Assembly: GCF_020805785.1 (NCBI RefSeq)
Contig: NZ_JAJGZV010000001.1
Span: forward strand, 186,001-250,000
Origin: Flavobacterium chungbukense
Lineage (GTDB): Bacteria > Bacteroidota > Bacteroidia > Flavobacteriales > Flavobacteriaceae
Length of the DNA stretch: 64,000 nucleotides
Reading direction: 5' to 3'
The notes below the pieces were generated by a model that was given only the letters and a program-made list of their open reading frames with translations, ran no database searches and was not told the DNA's origin. The position numbers were made by a program, and so were the translations under genes. Position 1 is the first letter of the stretch, and every line of letters begins with the position of its first letter. This document shows positions 1-8,161 of this stretch, piece by piece.

Positions 1-251
1 GCTGTTCCGTAAGTTTTAAAAACCTGAACTTTTGGTTTGTTCGGAAGTAACTCTGAAACTTTAAGCGCCAATTCGATGCCGCTTCCAACCGCCACAACGT
101 CAATATCCTTTTTAGAACCTCGATTTAAAAGCAAGTCACGAACAAATCCTCCTATCACATAAGAGTCAACATTTAATTCCTGAGAAGCTTTCGAAATAAT
201 ATCGAAGATTTTGTTTTGTAAAGCAGTTTTGTAGTTTGTTTGTATCGCCAC
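1..251 (-). CDS. cca: CCA tRNA nucleotidyltransferase, N-terminal part
   Basis: This is the amino-terminal 83 residues of a class II poly(A) polymerase/CCA-adding enzyme. The gene runs off the left edge of the window. The reading frame gives the nucleotidyltransferase signature: YVIGGFVRDLLLNR (helix-turn plus glycine pair), followed by KKDIDVVAVGSG, which carries the two metal-binding aspartates. The family adds the CCA tail to tRNA 3' ends in the cytoplasm. There is no ATG in frame before an upstream TAA, so the GTG at 249-251 (Val-Ala-Ile-Gln-Thr-Asn-Tyr) is the only conventional start. Identity is secure from the motifs; the exact start is moderately secure. Confidence 0.88.
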   Translation of the reverse strand, partial: MAIQTNYKTALQNKIFDIISKASQELNVDSYVIGGFVRDLLLNRGSKKDIDVVAVGSGIELALKVSELLPNKPKVQVFKTYGT

Positions 252-407
252 GAATTCACTAATTTTTTAATAAAAAGCATTTCAGATTTTAATAGAAATA
301 AAATGCATGCAAATTTACAACATAGAAAATGCCTTTTATAATCTAGAGCTGACTTTTTTGAACAATTTCACATTTTGTAGCATTGATTTTTATGAATTGA
401 GAAAGGG

Positions 408-566
408 TTGCCACGAATTTCACGAATTTTCACGAATTTATTTTTTTGTAAAGATTTTTTTTGCCACAGATTAAAAAGATTTGCACAGATTTTTTTAATC
501 ATTTTAATTCTGTAATCTGTGGCTATAAAAAAGACAATTCGTGGAAATTCGTGAAATTCGTGGCAA
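408..566. repeat. Intergenic inverted repeat, CACGAATT/CACAGATT family
   Basis: The 402-bp gap before yaaA is dominated by this element. The left arm begins TTGCCACGAATTTCACGAA and the right arm ends TTCGTGAAATTCGTGGCAA. A nested second pair (GCCACAGATTAAAAAG against CTGTAATCTGTGGC) lies inside, so the whole could fold into a long two-tier hairpin. The same words recur in at least six other intergenic places in this window (7.98-8.16, 11.23-11.29, 12.08-12.15, 27.58, 31.69-31.88 and 32.53-32.58 kb). Open frames across it are repeat-derived and not genes. Confidence 0.85.
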
Positions 567-653
567 GAAAAATACAACAATAGAACAATTCAATTACAAT
601 AATCTGTTTTTAGAAATTCAATTTGTATTTTTGAATCATAGAAAAAAGCACAA

Positions 654-1412
654 ATGAAAATAGTTATATCGCCAGCGAAGTCTTTAAATTTTGAAAAAGA
701 ATTACCAACATCTCAGTATACAGAACCTTCATTTCTAAAAGAAGCGAGAGTAGTTCACAAAGTAGTCAAACAAAAAAATCCATCTGAATTATCAGAACTA
801 ATGTCAATTTCAGATAAACTAGCCGATTTAAACTGGAAACGTAATCAAGATTGGAAAACACCTTTTACTCCAGAAAATGCACGTCCAGCGGTTTATACTT
901 TTGATGGTGATGTTTACACAGGTTTAGATGCTTATACAATTCCGCTAGAAAAATTAGATGATTTACAGGACAAACTGAGGATTTTATCGGGTCTTTACGG
1001 ACTTTTGAAACCTTTAGATTTAATGCAGGCTTACCGTTTAGAAATGGGAACAAAAATGCCGGTTGGAGAATCTAAAAACCTTCATGAGTTCTGGAAACCA
1101 ACAGTGACTAAAGCTCTAAATAAAGAATTGAAAAAAGACGAATTATTTGTGAATTTAGCAAGTAATGAATATTTTTCTGCAGTTGATGTAAAAGCTTTAA
1201 AAGTTCCTGTCATTACTCCTGACTTTAAAGATTATAAAGACGGAAAATTGAAAATGATTAGTTTCTTTGCAAAAAAGGCGAGAGGTATGATGGTTCGTTA
1301 TATTATTGATACCAATGCCGAAACAATTGATGATTTAAAAGGTTTTAATTACGAAGGATATCAGTTTGATGCCAATCTTTCAAAAGGAAATCACTTGGTT
1401 TTTACAAGATAG
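654..1412 (+). CDS. yaaA: Peroxide stress protein YaaA (DUF328/UPF0246)
   Basis: A 252-residue protein covering the whole UPF0246 family. It starts MKIVISPAKSLNFEKELPTS, the hallmark N terminus, and keeps the internal block LSGLYGLLKPLDLMQAYRLEMG and the C-terminal KGFNYEGYQFD. In E. coli YaaA limits intracellular free iron and DNA damage during peroxide stress; the fold binds DNA. It is cytoplasmic, with no signal peptide. The gene stands alone between two repeat-bearing gaps, with the efflux operon convergent downstream. The assignment is firm at family level; the role in this organism is by homology. Confidence 0.95.
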   Translation: MKIVISPAKSLNFEKELPTSQYTEPSFLKEARVVHKVVKQKNPSELSELMSISDKLADLNWKRNQDWKTPFTPENARPAVYTFDGDVYTGLDAYTIPLEKLDDLQDKLRILSGLYGLLKPLDLMQAYRLEMGTKMPVGESKNLHEFWKPTVTKALNKELKKDELFVNLASNEYFSAVDVKALKVPVITPDFKDYKDGKLKMISFFAKKARGMMVRYIIDTNAETIDDLKGFNYEGYQFDANLSKGNHLVFTR

Positions 1413-1641
1413 ATTTTTAGTGACAAAGGTTCAAAGTGGCAAAGTGACAGAGGTTTTTTGCTAGAGAGCCGAAGGCTCGGAACATATTGTAGGCAGGGAT
1501 TTTAATCCCTGAAAGAGATGAAATAAAAAAAAGATTCTAAGTTCGCAAAGTTTTTATGACAAAGCTTTGCGAACTTTGCATTTCAGCACATCTTAAGAAT
1601 AAAATCTTTGGGGACTTTGCGGATAAATAAAAATAAAAAAT
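1413..1641. repeat. Intergenic repeats between yaaA and the efflux operon
   Basis: This stretch holds degenerate AAAG-rich repeat text (GACAAAGGTTCAAAGTGGC at about 1422) of a kind that also occurs near 34.9 kb. It also has a perfect small inverted repeat (GCCGAAGGC at about 1469), a GGGATTTTAATCCC palindrome near 1498, and an inverted pair GTTCGCAAAG...CTTTGCGAAC around 1542-1580. No coding potential is seen. Confidence 0.6.
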
Positions 1642-1675
1642 AAACGCCGAATTCTAAATGATGAATTCGGCGTTT
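1642..1675 (-). terminator. Rho-independent terminator of the efflux operon
   Basis: A perfect 13-bp stem (AAACGCCGAATTC at 1642-1654 with its complement at 1663-1675) has an 8-nt loop. On the minus strand it is followed by a T-rich run. It sits 25 nt after the stop codon of the MFS transporter gene and ends the TetR/TolC/HlyD/MFS transcript. Confidence 0.9.
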
Positions 1676-1699
1676 CTGCGTATTATAAACTTATTATTA

Positions 1700-3289
1700 T
1701 TAATGCATTGCGTCGGCTGCATTAATTTTGTTCTTCCCTTTTTTGATAAAGAGAATAATCGGTATACATAATAAAAACATAATTCCTAAATACATGAAAA
1801 TATCCATGTAGGCCATTACAGTACTTTGTTTTAGTACAGAATATTCTATGGCTTGGTAAGCTTTTTTCAAAGCAACATCTGCACTATATCCTTTTGCCAT
1901 AAAGGCATGTTGCATTCCTGTAATGCGTTGTTGTACATCAAACTTTGCTGGATCTAAATTGTTAATTAAATCTACTCTGTGTGATTGGCTAAAACGCGTA
2001 ATAAATGTGGTAATAATCGCAATACCAAATGATCCTCCTAATTGACGCATCATTCCGGTAAAAGCAGCTCCCTCTCCAATATGTTTTCCTTTTAAAGTTG
2101 AAAGTGAAAGCGTAGTAATGGGAACGAAAAGCAATCCAAGACCAATTCCTCTCAAAATTAATGGCCAATACATATGTTCTACACCAGTATCAGGCGTCAT
2201 TCTTGAATACATCATAAAGGTAAAGAAGAAGAAAACTAAAAATCCGACTCCTACCATATAACCTTGCGGAACACCTTTCTGAATCATATTTCCAACAAAT
2301 GGCATCATAATCGCCGTGGTGATAGATCCAGGAATCAATAATAAACCAGCATCAGTTGCGGTCCATCCTAAAATAGACTGCGTGTAAATCGGAATAATTA
2401 AAGTTGATCCATATAAACCGAAACCAAGAATAAAACACATCACGGTTCCAATTCTTAAGTTCCCGTCTTTTAGAACACTTAAGTTCACAATTGGATATTT
2501 ATATGTAAGCTCTCTCCAGATAAATAAAACCAATCCAAGAACGGTCACAACACTTAAAGTTACAATAAGAGAATCGTTAAACCAGTCATCTTGCTGTCCA
2601 TGTTCTAATACAAATTGTAAAGAACCAATAAAGGCGCTCAACAAAATAATTCCCCACCAGTCAACCTGATTGGCTTTTAATTTCTCTCCATATTTTGGAC
2701 TTCTAACAAATGTCAAAGCCAAAATTGTCGCAATAATTCCCAACGGAATATTGATATAAAAAATATAAGGCCAAGAATAATTATCTACCAAATATCCTCC
2801 TAATGGCGGACCAAGAGTTGGACCAACAATTACACCCATTCCGTAAATTGCTTGCGCCATTCCACGTTTTGCGACAGGGTAACTTTCTGTAATAATAGTT
2901 TGGGCTGTTACTAAAAGTGCTCCACCACCCATACCTTGTACGAATCGAAAGGCTACAAGTTCCCATATATTAGAGGCATTACCACACAAAAAGGAACAGA
3001 CGGTAAATATTATGATCGAAGCCACAAAATAATTTCGTCTTCCAAATTGCTGTGATAGCCAGCTCGTCATCGGAATTACAATTACATTCGCAATTGCGTA
3101 TGCTGTAATTACCCATGCAACGTCTGTCAGGGTTGCCCCAAGACTTCCTCGCATGTCGGTTAGTGCTACGTTTACAATCGTTGTGTCTACAATTTCCAGC
3201 AATGCACAAAGTACTGCCGTAATCGTAATGACAACACGTCTAAAACCGTATTCTACTAAATCGTCATCTGCTTGTACTGCTGTTGCCAT
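1700..3289 (-). CDS. DHA2-family MFS drug exporter (EmrB/QacA type)
   Basis: A 529-residue inner-membrane transporter with about 14 hydrophobic segments, the size and layout of the drug:H+ antiporter-2 family. The early ITAYAIANVIVIPMTSWLSQQFGRRN block is the conserved loop 2-3 motif. GVIVGPTLGPPLGGYLVDN around residues 150-170 is the antiporter motif C. It ends in a lysine-rich cytoplasmic tail. The gene begins 5 nt after the membrane-fusion protein gene in the same operon, so it most likely forms an EmrAB-TolC-like tripartite pump exporting hydrophobic toxic compounds. Substrates cannot be read from sequence. Confidence 0.93.
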   Translation of the reverse strand: MATAVQADDDLVEYGFRRVVITITAVLCALLEIVDTTIVNVALTDMRGSLGATLTDVAWVITAYAIANVIVIPMTSWLSQQFGRRNYFVASIIIFTVCSFLCGNASNIWELVAFRFVQGMGGGALLVTAQTIITESYPVAKRGMAQAIYGMGVIVGPTLGPPLGGYLVDNYSWPYIFYINIPLGIIATILALTFVRSPKYGEKLKANQVDWWGIILLSAFIGSLQFVLEHGQQDDWFNDSLIVTLSVVTVLGLVLFIWRELTYKYPIVNLSVLKDGNLRIGTVMCFILGFGLYGSTLIIPIYTQSILGWTATDAGLLLIPGSITTAIMMPFVGNMIQKGVPQGYMVGVGFLVFFFFTFMMYSRMTPDTGVEHMYWPLILRGIGLGLLFVPITTLSLSTLKGKHIGEGAAFTGMMRQLGGSFGIAIITTFITRFSQSHRVDLINNLDPAKFDVQQRITGMQHAFMAKGYSADVALKKAYQAIEYSVLKQSTVMAYMDIFMYLGIMFLLCIPIILFIKKGKNKINAADAMH

Positions 3290-3294
3290 TTATT

Positions 3295-4374
3295 TTATTT
3301 CAAATGTACATCTACATCAACATTCATTCCTGGTCTCAAAAGTTTTACTTTTTCAGGATCGTTAGATTGATCTAAACTAATTTTTACGGGTAATCTTTGA
3401 ATTGTTTTTACGAAGTTTCCTGTTGCATTGTCAGGGGGCAATAATGAGAAACGTGATCCTGTAGCAGGAGAAAAAGAAGTTACAATTCCTTTAAATTCGT
3501 AGTTTGGATAAGCATCAACTTTTAAGCTAACTTTTTGTCCAATAACCATTTTGTTTAATTGAGTTTCTTTGAAATTTGCTACAACCCAAGCTTCATTATT
3601 ATTGATGATATAAAATAACGACTGACCTGGCTGAACCAATTGTCCTGGCTGAATATCAACTTTAGAAACCTGACCGTCAATTGCAGCAGTAACTACTGTG
3701 TAAGATAGATTTAAATGAGCAACATCTAACATTGTTTTTGCTTTTTTGATGTTTGCCGCCGCAACTTCAGTTTGTTTATCAGAAACTTTAGATTTTGACT
3801 GAATAACCGATTTTTGGTACGAAGTAGCTTTTTGTTGTTGTTCTAAAACACGTACTTGATTTTCAGCTTCTTCTTTTGCAGTTAAAGCCTGCTCATATTG
3901 CTGTTTTGTAATTGTATGTGTTTTGTACAAGTTATTGTAACGGTTATAATCGTTTGTAAGCTGTCTCAATCTAATCTTTGCACTTTCGATAGAACCACTT
4001 GCAGATCTCATTTGAGCGTCTGAAACCGAAATACTTGCGTAAGCACTTCCAATATCTGCTTTTGCTGCTTCAAATTGACCTTCAGCTCCCAATAATGCAG
4101 CATTAGCTTCATCAATCTTTAATTGATAATCTCTCTTATCGATAGTAAATAAAGTATCTCCTTTTTTTACGTAATCATTATCTTTCACATAAACTTTGCT
4201 GATATATCCAGAAACTCTCGGGATAATCGGGTTCATTCTTTTCTCAATCTGAGCATCATCCGTTTCTTCGTGAGCTTGTGAATGTAAATATTTAGAGATT
4301 CCGTAAGTTCCTCCCAATAAAACCATAACGGTTAATATGATGATGAATTTTTTATTTGTCTTTTTCTTTTCCAT
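3295..4374 (-). CDS. HlyD-family membrane fusion protein (EmrA-like)
   Basis: A 359-residue periplasmic adaptor. It has an N-terminal membrane anchor (about residues 10-27), then the lipoyl-like half motif IPRVSGYISKVYVKDNDYVKKGDTLF. A long alpha-helical hairpin rich in Ala/Gln/Lys (about 95-205) is followed by the second lipoyl half (VVTAAIDGQVSKVDIQPGQLV) and a beta-barrel part. It links the MFS pump to the TolC-family outer-membrane channel. It lies 12 nt after the TolC-like gene and 5 nt before the MFS gene, so co-translation is likely. Confidence 0.92.
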   Translation of the reverse strand: MEKKKTNKKFIIILTVMVLLGGTYGISKYLHSQAHEETDDAQIEKRMNPIIPRVSGYISKVYVKDNDYVKKGDTLFTIDKRDYQLKIDEANAALLGAEGQFEAAKADIGSAYASISVSDAQMRSASGSIESAKIRLRQLTNDYNRYNNLYKTHTITKQQYEQALTAKEEAENQVRVLEQQQKATSYQKSVIQSKSKVSDKQTEVAAANIKKAKTMLDVAHLNLSYTVVTAAIDGQVSKVDIQPGQLVQPGQSLFYIINNNEAWVVANFKETQLNKMVIGQKVSLKVDAYPNYEFKGIVTSFSPATGSRFSLLPPDNATGNFVKTIQRLPVKISLDQSNDPEKVKLLRPGMNVDVDVHLK

Positions 4375-4386
4375 GAGAGCTATCGA

Positions 4387-5709
4387 TTATATTTTAGAAA
4401 GATTGAATGATTGTGATAATTGTCCTGATACTGAAAGTAATTCGTAATATTTTTGAATAATTGATGCCTTTGCTACTGCGGTATTTATTTTCGCACTTAG
4501 TTGTTCAACATCCGCTTCAACCAAATCATTGGTATCAGCTAATCCATTATCGAATTTATCTTTAACAAGTCTATAGTTTTCGGCTGCTTGTTGAAGTGCT
4601 TCTTCATAAACCACACTTTGATTGATTGCTAAGTCATAATCTTCAAGAGATTTTTGAACTTCAACCTTAATGCGGTCTGTCATAATCGCTTCAGTGTTTT
4701 TTACTTCTAAAGCTCTACTTTCAGCTTCTTTTACGTGAGCACTATTTTTTAGAATTCCAGATAAATCATAAGATAAACCTAGACCAAAGTTCATTGCATA
4801 TTTTACCGTAATAATATCTTTAAGGTCTAAAGCTGTGTAACCTCCAAGTAATGAAAGTGTTGGGTAATAAGCAGCTTTTGCAATTTTAATGTTGGCTTCA
4901 GAAGCTTTAGATTGCAAACGGATTGCTTCCAAATCTTTTCTGTTTTCAAGTGCTAATGCATCTGTTGTTGGAGCATTGTTTGTTTTCAAATTAAAGAAAT
5001 CATCCTCATTAACCTGAAGTTTGGTTTCAGGAGCTAATTTCAATAATGTTGTTAAATAAAAATTGATGTTGTTTAAGTTGTTAGTTGCTTCATCAATAGA
5101 TAATTGCGTTTTTGAAACTAACAATTGCGCTTTCAATAAATCGTTTCTCGGAATGATTCCGTTTTTCTCCAATTCTATAAAGTCAGTTACACGCTGTTTA
5201 GCACTTTTTTGATTTTCATTTAGAACATCTAAAGTCTTTTGTGCTTTGTACAATGCAGTATAATAAGTAATTACTCTTAAAGCTACATCTTCTTTTGTTT
5301 TTGCAGCGTTGGCAGTTTCAGCTTCATATAAGTTACCGTAAGCATCGATGCTGCTTTGAATTTTAAATCCAGCAAAAATCGGTAAACTTAAATTAGCCAT
5401 TCCTAACATCGCGCGATCTGGAGAAGCTAGAGTGGCAGCACTTTCACCTTCATTATGCATATCAATCGAAGCTTTTGTTAGTCGCTGATATTGTCCAGAA
5501 ATTTTAAGATCAGGATACTGATTATTTTTTACGGCTTTTAACTCGTATTTTTTTGTGTTTACCTTAGTATTGGCAAGCGTAACTTCGTTACTTTTTTCCC
5601 ACGCCATCTTTACGGCTTCGTCTAAGGTTAAACTTGTTTTTTCTTGTGCTTCTACTGAAGATATTCCTATAAAGAAAACTCCAAAGAGCATTAATTGACT
5701 AATTTTCAT
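4387..5709 (-). CDS. TolC-family outer membrane efflux channel
   Basis: A 440-residue outer membrane factor. The start MKISQLMLFGVFFIGISSVEAQ gives a clean signal peptide cut after Ala-Gln, so I use the ATG at 5709 and not the one two codons upstream. The rest has the TolC two-repeat pattern: SLTLDEAVKMAWEKSNEVTLA at the N terminus, AYYPTLSLLGGYTALDL in the second half, and long amphipathic helices. Its first 11 nt overlap the end of the TetR gene, which ties expression of the channel to the regulator. Confidence 0.92.
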   Translation of the reverse strand: MKISQLMLFGVFFIGISSVEAQEKTSLTLDEAVKMAWEKSNEVTLANTKVNTKKYELKAVKNNQYPDLKISGQYQRLTKASIDMHNEGESAATLASPDRAMLGMANLSLPIFAGFKIQSSIDAYGNLYEAETANAAKTKEDVALRVITYYTALYKAQKTLDVLNENQKSAKQRVTDFIELEKNGIIPRNDLLKAQLLVSKTQLSIDEATNNLNNINFYLTTLLKLAPETKLQVNEDDFFNLKTNNAPTTDALALENRKDLEAIRLQSKASEANIKIAKAAYYPTLSLLGGYTALDLKDIITVKYAMNFGLGLSYDLSGILKNSAHVKEAESRALEVKNTEAIMTDRIKVEVQKSLEDYDLAINQSVVYEEALQQAAENYRLVKDKFDNGLADTNDLVEADVEQLSAKINTAVAKASIIQKYYELLSVSGQLSQSFNLSKI

Positions 5710-6328
5710 AAACAAGTAGCGCTTTTATAGTTTGTTGAATGTGCTTTGTAAGTTCGTTTTTCATGTAATTGTTAAACATTTCTTCTGTTTTTAAATCTAA
5801 TAATTCTTCGAAGAAAGGACGATTCATATGAAAGTGAAAAAAGGTTCCAATAATTGTTGGAGTAATGAGTTGGATATTGATATCTTTTCTAAAAACGCCC
5901 TGAGCTTGGCCTTGTTTGATAATACTTTCTACAGACTTTAAATTTCCTTTTTTAAGTTCTGTAAAAGCTTGAAAGCTTTTTTCTCTTTTTTTATTGTTCA
6001 ATTCAAAATGTAAAACTCTGTAAATCCCTTTATTAAGACAAATTCGGTTAATGTAAATTTCGATTAATTTATTGACTTTTTCAAGGGGTTCGATATTTTC
6101 CTTTAATAAATTTTCGAGTTGTAATTTTAAATCAACAGTTTTGTGAAGAATCAAAGCCTCTAAGAGCTTTTCTTTTGAACCAAAATAATACGAAACCATG
6201 GCAATATTGATTTTTGCCTCTTTGGAAATGTCCCGTATCGATGTACCCTCAAATCCTTTATCAGAAAACAGCTTTTCAGCAACGTTAAGGATCTGAATTT
6301 TTTTGTCGTTTAATTCGATGTTTGACAT
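5699..6328 (-). CDS. TetR/AcrR-family repressor of the efflux operon
   Basis: A 209-residue regulator starting MSNIELNDKKIQIL. The DNA-binding helix-turn-helix is at about residues 10-55 (ILNVAEKLFSDKGFEGTSIRDISKEAKINIAMVSYYFGSKEKLLEAL, the canonical TetR_N pattern). The C-terminal helical ligand domain is variable. The preferred start at 6328 places the first codon 22 nt from a TAATTTTG -7 box and downstream of two palindromes; the alternative ATG at 6379 would lie inside the operators. As first gene of the operon it probably represses itself and the three efflux genes, with release by a pump substrate. Confidence 0.93.
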   Translation of the reverse strand: MSNIELNDKKIQILNVAEKLFSDKGFEGTSIRDISKEAKINIAMVSYYFGSKEKLLEALILHKTVDLKLQLENLLKENIEPLEKVNKLIEIYINRICLNKGIYRVLHFELNNKKREKSFQAFTELKKGNLKSVESIIKQGQAQGVFRKDINIQLITPTIIGTFFHFHMNRPFFEELLDLKTEEMFNNYMKNELTKHIQQTIKALLVYEN

Positions 6329-6349
6329 GATAGTTTTTCTAATCGGGTA

Positions 6350-6387
6350 CAAAATTAAACACTTGTTTAATTTAAACACTTGTTTAA
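6350..6387 (-). promoter_or_regulatory. TetR promoter with two tandem operator palindromes
   Basis: Two identical 16-bp palindromes TTAAACACTTGTTTAA (7-bp arms, CT centre) lie at 6355-6370 and 6372-6387, a 17-bp period. The minus-strand -7 box TAATTTTG (6350-6357) is overlapped by the proximal palindrome. Repressor bound here would block the core promoter, as is typical of TetR autoregulation. Confidence 0.85.
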
Positions 6388-6441
6388 TTTTGTTTTAACA
6401 CAATATTAACATAAAACGGTTTCGATAATTGGAGCAAAAAA

Positions 6442-6473
6442 AAAAGCTGAAATACTTAAGTATTTCAGCTTTT
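6442..6473 (-). terminator. Terminator after the toxin gene
   Basis: A perfect 32-bp palindrome (AAAAGCTGAAATACTT and its complement) is followed on the minus strand by a T run. It lies 8 nt after the toxin stop codon and also separates the toxin-antitoxin pair from the efflux promoter. Confidence 0.85.
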
Positions 6474-6480
6474 AAATAAT

Positions 6481-6798
6481 TTATTTTTCTAATTTTATTT
6501 TGATTGGATTTTGTCTGGTGTCAAATATGTTAGAAATATAAACAACATTTTTGTATTCCTCAATCCAATAAATAATTTTGTAATTTTTAAATACTAAATA
6601 TCTAAAATCTTGAATTCTTTCAGATAAAAGTTCTTCTTTTTGACCGCCATAAGCATTAAACTCAAGTGAAAGTGAAGAATCTATTAAACCATCTATTAAT
6701 GCTTTTGCAACTTTTACTCCTGCCTTATATTTGTAATATTCAAAAATATCAGTAAGCTTATCCTCTGCAAATTGAGTCCAATAGACAGTTAATCCCAT
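6481..6798 (-). CDS. ParE/RelE-superfamily toxin
   Basis: A 105-residue protein with the ParE/RelE fold pattern: N-terminal VYWTQFAEDKLTDIFEYYKYKAG, the middle EELLSERIQDFRYLVFKNYKIIYWIEEYKNVVYISNIFDTRQNP, and a conserved C-terminal arginine (DTRQNP). Its start overlaps the end of the upstream antitoxin gene by 10 nt, the classical type II toxin-antitoxin arrangement. Whether it acts on gyrase (ParE) or on ribosome-bound mRNA (RelE) cannot be told from sequence alone; the DTRQNP ending favours ParE. Confidence 0.85.
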   Translation of the reverse strand: MGLTVYWTQFAEDKLTDIFEYYKYKAGVKVAKALIDGLIDSSLSLEFNAYGGQKEELLSERIQDFRYLVFKNYKIIYWIEEYKNVVYISNIFDTRQNPIKIKLEK

Positions 6799-7031
6799 TT
6801 TTGAATTTTTGATTTCAAATCTTTCGAAGATATAATTCGACCTTGAGCAACATCATTTACAGATTGATCGATTTCGTTATTGAATTGATCTAAACTCATA
6901 GGTTTCATTTCTAAATCTAATAATTGAACTTTTTGCTCATGAAGCAATTTTTCAAGCTGATTTACTATTTCTTCGTTTTGTAACCTAAGAAATTCTTGCA
7001 CAAATGATATTTTACGAGCTTCTAAATCCAT
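6789..7031 (-). CDS. Antitoxin of the ParE/RelE pair
   Basis: An 80-residue, highly charged helical protein directly upstream of and overlapping the toxin gene. It has no signal peptide or membrane segment. The C-terminal part (SLDQFNNEIDQSVNDVAQGRIISSKDLKSKIQKWD) resembles the toxin-wrapping tail of Bacteroidetes antitoxins that precede ParE genes. The N terminus does not show a clear ribbon-helix-helix or HTH, so the DNA-binding type is unassigned. The call rests mainly on position, size and overlap. Confidence 0.75.
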   Translation of the reverse strand: MDLEARKISFVQEFLRLQNEEIVNQLEKLLHEQKVQLLDLEMKPMSLDQFNNEIDQSVNDVAQGRIISSKDLKSKIQKWD

Positions 7032-7102
7032 AATAATTGATTTTATTCAAAGGTAAAAAAAAATATTTGAAAAGGTTTTAGTTATAGATTCTTAAATAAA
7101 AA

Positions 7103-7132
7103 ACGGTATTTAAATTTGTTATTAAATACCGT
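7103..7132 (-). terminator. Terminator of the trp operon
   Basis: An 11-bp stem (ACGGTATTTAA at 7103-7113 with TTAAATACCGT at 7122-7132) is followed on the minus strand by TTTTTATTT. It lies 25 nt after the trpA stop codon. Confidence 0.85.
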
Positions 7133-7157
7133 CTAAAATAATGATTATGTAAATTTT

Positions 7158-7919
7158 CTATCGAATCTCTCCAACAAACTCACCAATTTTCCCACTTCCA
7201 CTTTCGCTTAAATGTTTAATAAAAGCACTTCCAATAATAGCTCCTTTTGCGTATTTTGTAGCTTGATTGAAAGTTTCTTTATTTGAAATTCCGAAACCAA
7301 CAATTTGTGGATTTTTCAAATTCATGTCTGCAATTCTTTCAAAATAGGTTTCCTGCGTATTTCCAAAACCAGCTTGAGATCCTGTAACACTTGCAGAACT
7401 TACCATATAAATAAATCCGTTTGAAACGCTGTCAATAAAACGAATTCTTTCGCCTGATGTTTGTGGTGTAATTAAGAATACATTGATTAAACCGTATTTT
7501 TCAAAAATTGCTTTGTATTCCTCAGCATAAACATCAACAGGAAGATCTGGAATAATTAAACCATCAATTCCGATTTCTGCACATTTTTTACAAAACGCTT
7601 CAACGCCATATTGTAGCATCGGATTAAAATATCCCATAATAATCAACGGAATTTTTACGCTTTCGCGAATGTTCTTCAGTTGATCAAAAAGAATTTGAGT
7701 CGTCATTCCGTTATGAAGCGCCTGAGTGGAACTTGCCTGAATTGTTGGTCCGTCTGCCAAAGGATCGCTAAAAGGGAGACCAATTTCAATTAAATCAACT
7801 CCGTTTTTTTCTAAATCTTGAATAATTTGAACCGTATCATTCAAATTAGGAAATCCTGCAGAAAAATAGATCGAGAGTATCTTTTTATCTTCTTGTAATT
7901 TTTGAGTTATTCTGTTCAT
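7158..7919 (-). CDS. trpA: Tryptophan synthase alpha chain
   Basis: A 253-residue TIM-barrel lyase that cleaves indole-3-glycerol phosphate to indole and glyceraldehyde-3-phosphate, passing indole to TrpB. The catalytic pair is visible as Glu45 and Asp56 in LIEIGLPFSDPLADGP, and the phosphate-binding glycines lie in the C-terminal third. The start MNRITQKLQED at 7919 is chosen because a longer frame would add 23 residues of unlikely sequence. It is the last gene of the operon but is separated from trpB by two unrelated genes and a repeat element. Confidence 0.96.
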   Translation of the reverse strand: MNRITQKLQEDKKILSIYFSAGFPNLNDTVQIIQDLEKNGVDLIEIGLPFSDPLADGPTIQASSTQALHNGMTTQILFDQLKNIRESVKIPLIIMGYFNPMLQYGVEAFCKKCAEIGIDGLIIPDLPVDVYAEEYKAIFEKYGLINVFLITPQTSGERIRFIDSVSNGFIYMVSSASVTGSQAGFGNTQETYFERIADMNLKNPQIVGFGISNKETFNQATKYAKGAIIGSAFIKHLSESGSGKIGEFVGEIR

Positions 7920-7981
7920 TTTTATGTGTTTTTTTCTCCTGCAAGGTTTCCAAAACCTTGTAGGTATGTTTACGTTTTCTT

Positions 7982-8156
7982 TTGCCAAAGATTAAAAGGA
8001 TTTTCACGGCTTATTATTTGAATTTTTTTCACGCAGATTTGAATTGATTTAAGCTGATTCAGGCAGATTTTTTTAAAATATCTTTAATTAAAATCTGCTT
8101 TAATCTGCCAAATCTGCGTGAAAAAATCTTAGCTAATCTGTGAAATCTGTGGCATT
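7982..8156. repeat. Intergenic inverted repeat inside the trp operon
   Basis: The gap between the nitrilase-like gene and trpA is another element of the CACGAATT/CACAGATT family. It runs from TTGCCAAAGATTAAAAGG to CTGTGAAATCTGTGGC. Nested arms (CACGCAGATTTGAATT against CCAAATCTGCGTG) can pair. It is transcribed as part of the trp message. Confidence 0.8.
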
Positions 8157-8161
8157 ATATT

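Noticed and set aside
368..580. A 70-codon minus-strand open frame in the gap before yaaA
   Set aside because: It is a translation of the CACGAATT/CACAGATT inverted repeat (repeated His-Glu-Phe text). No signal, domain or independent support.
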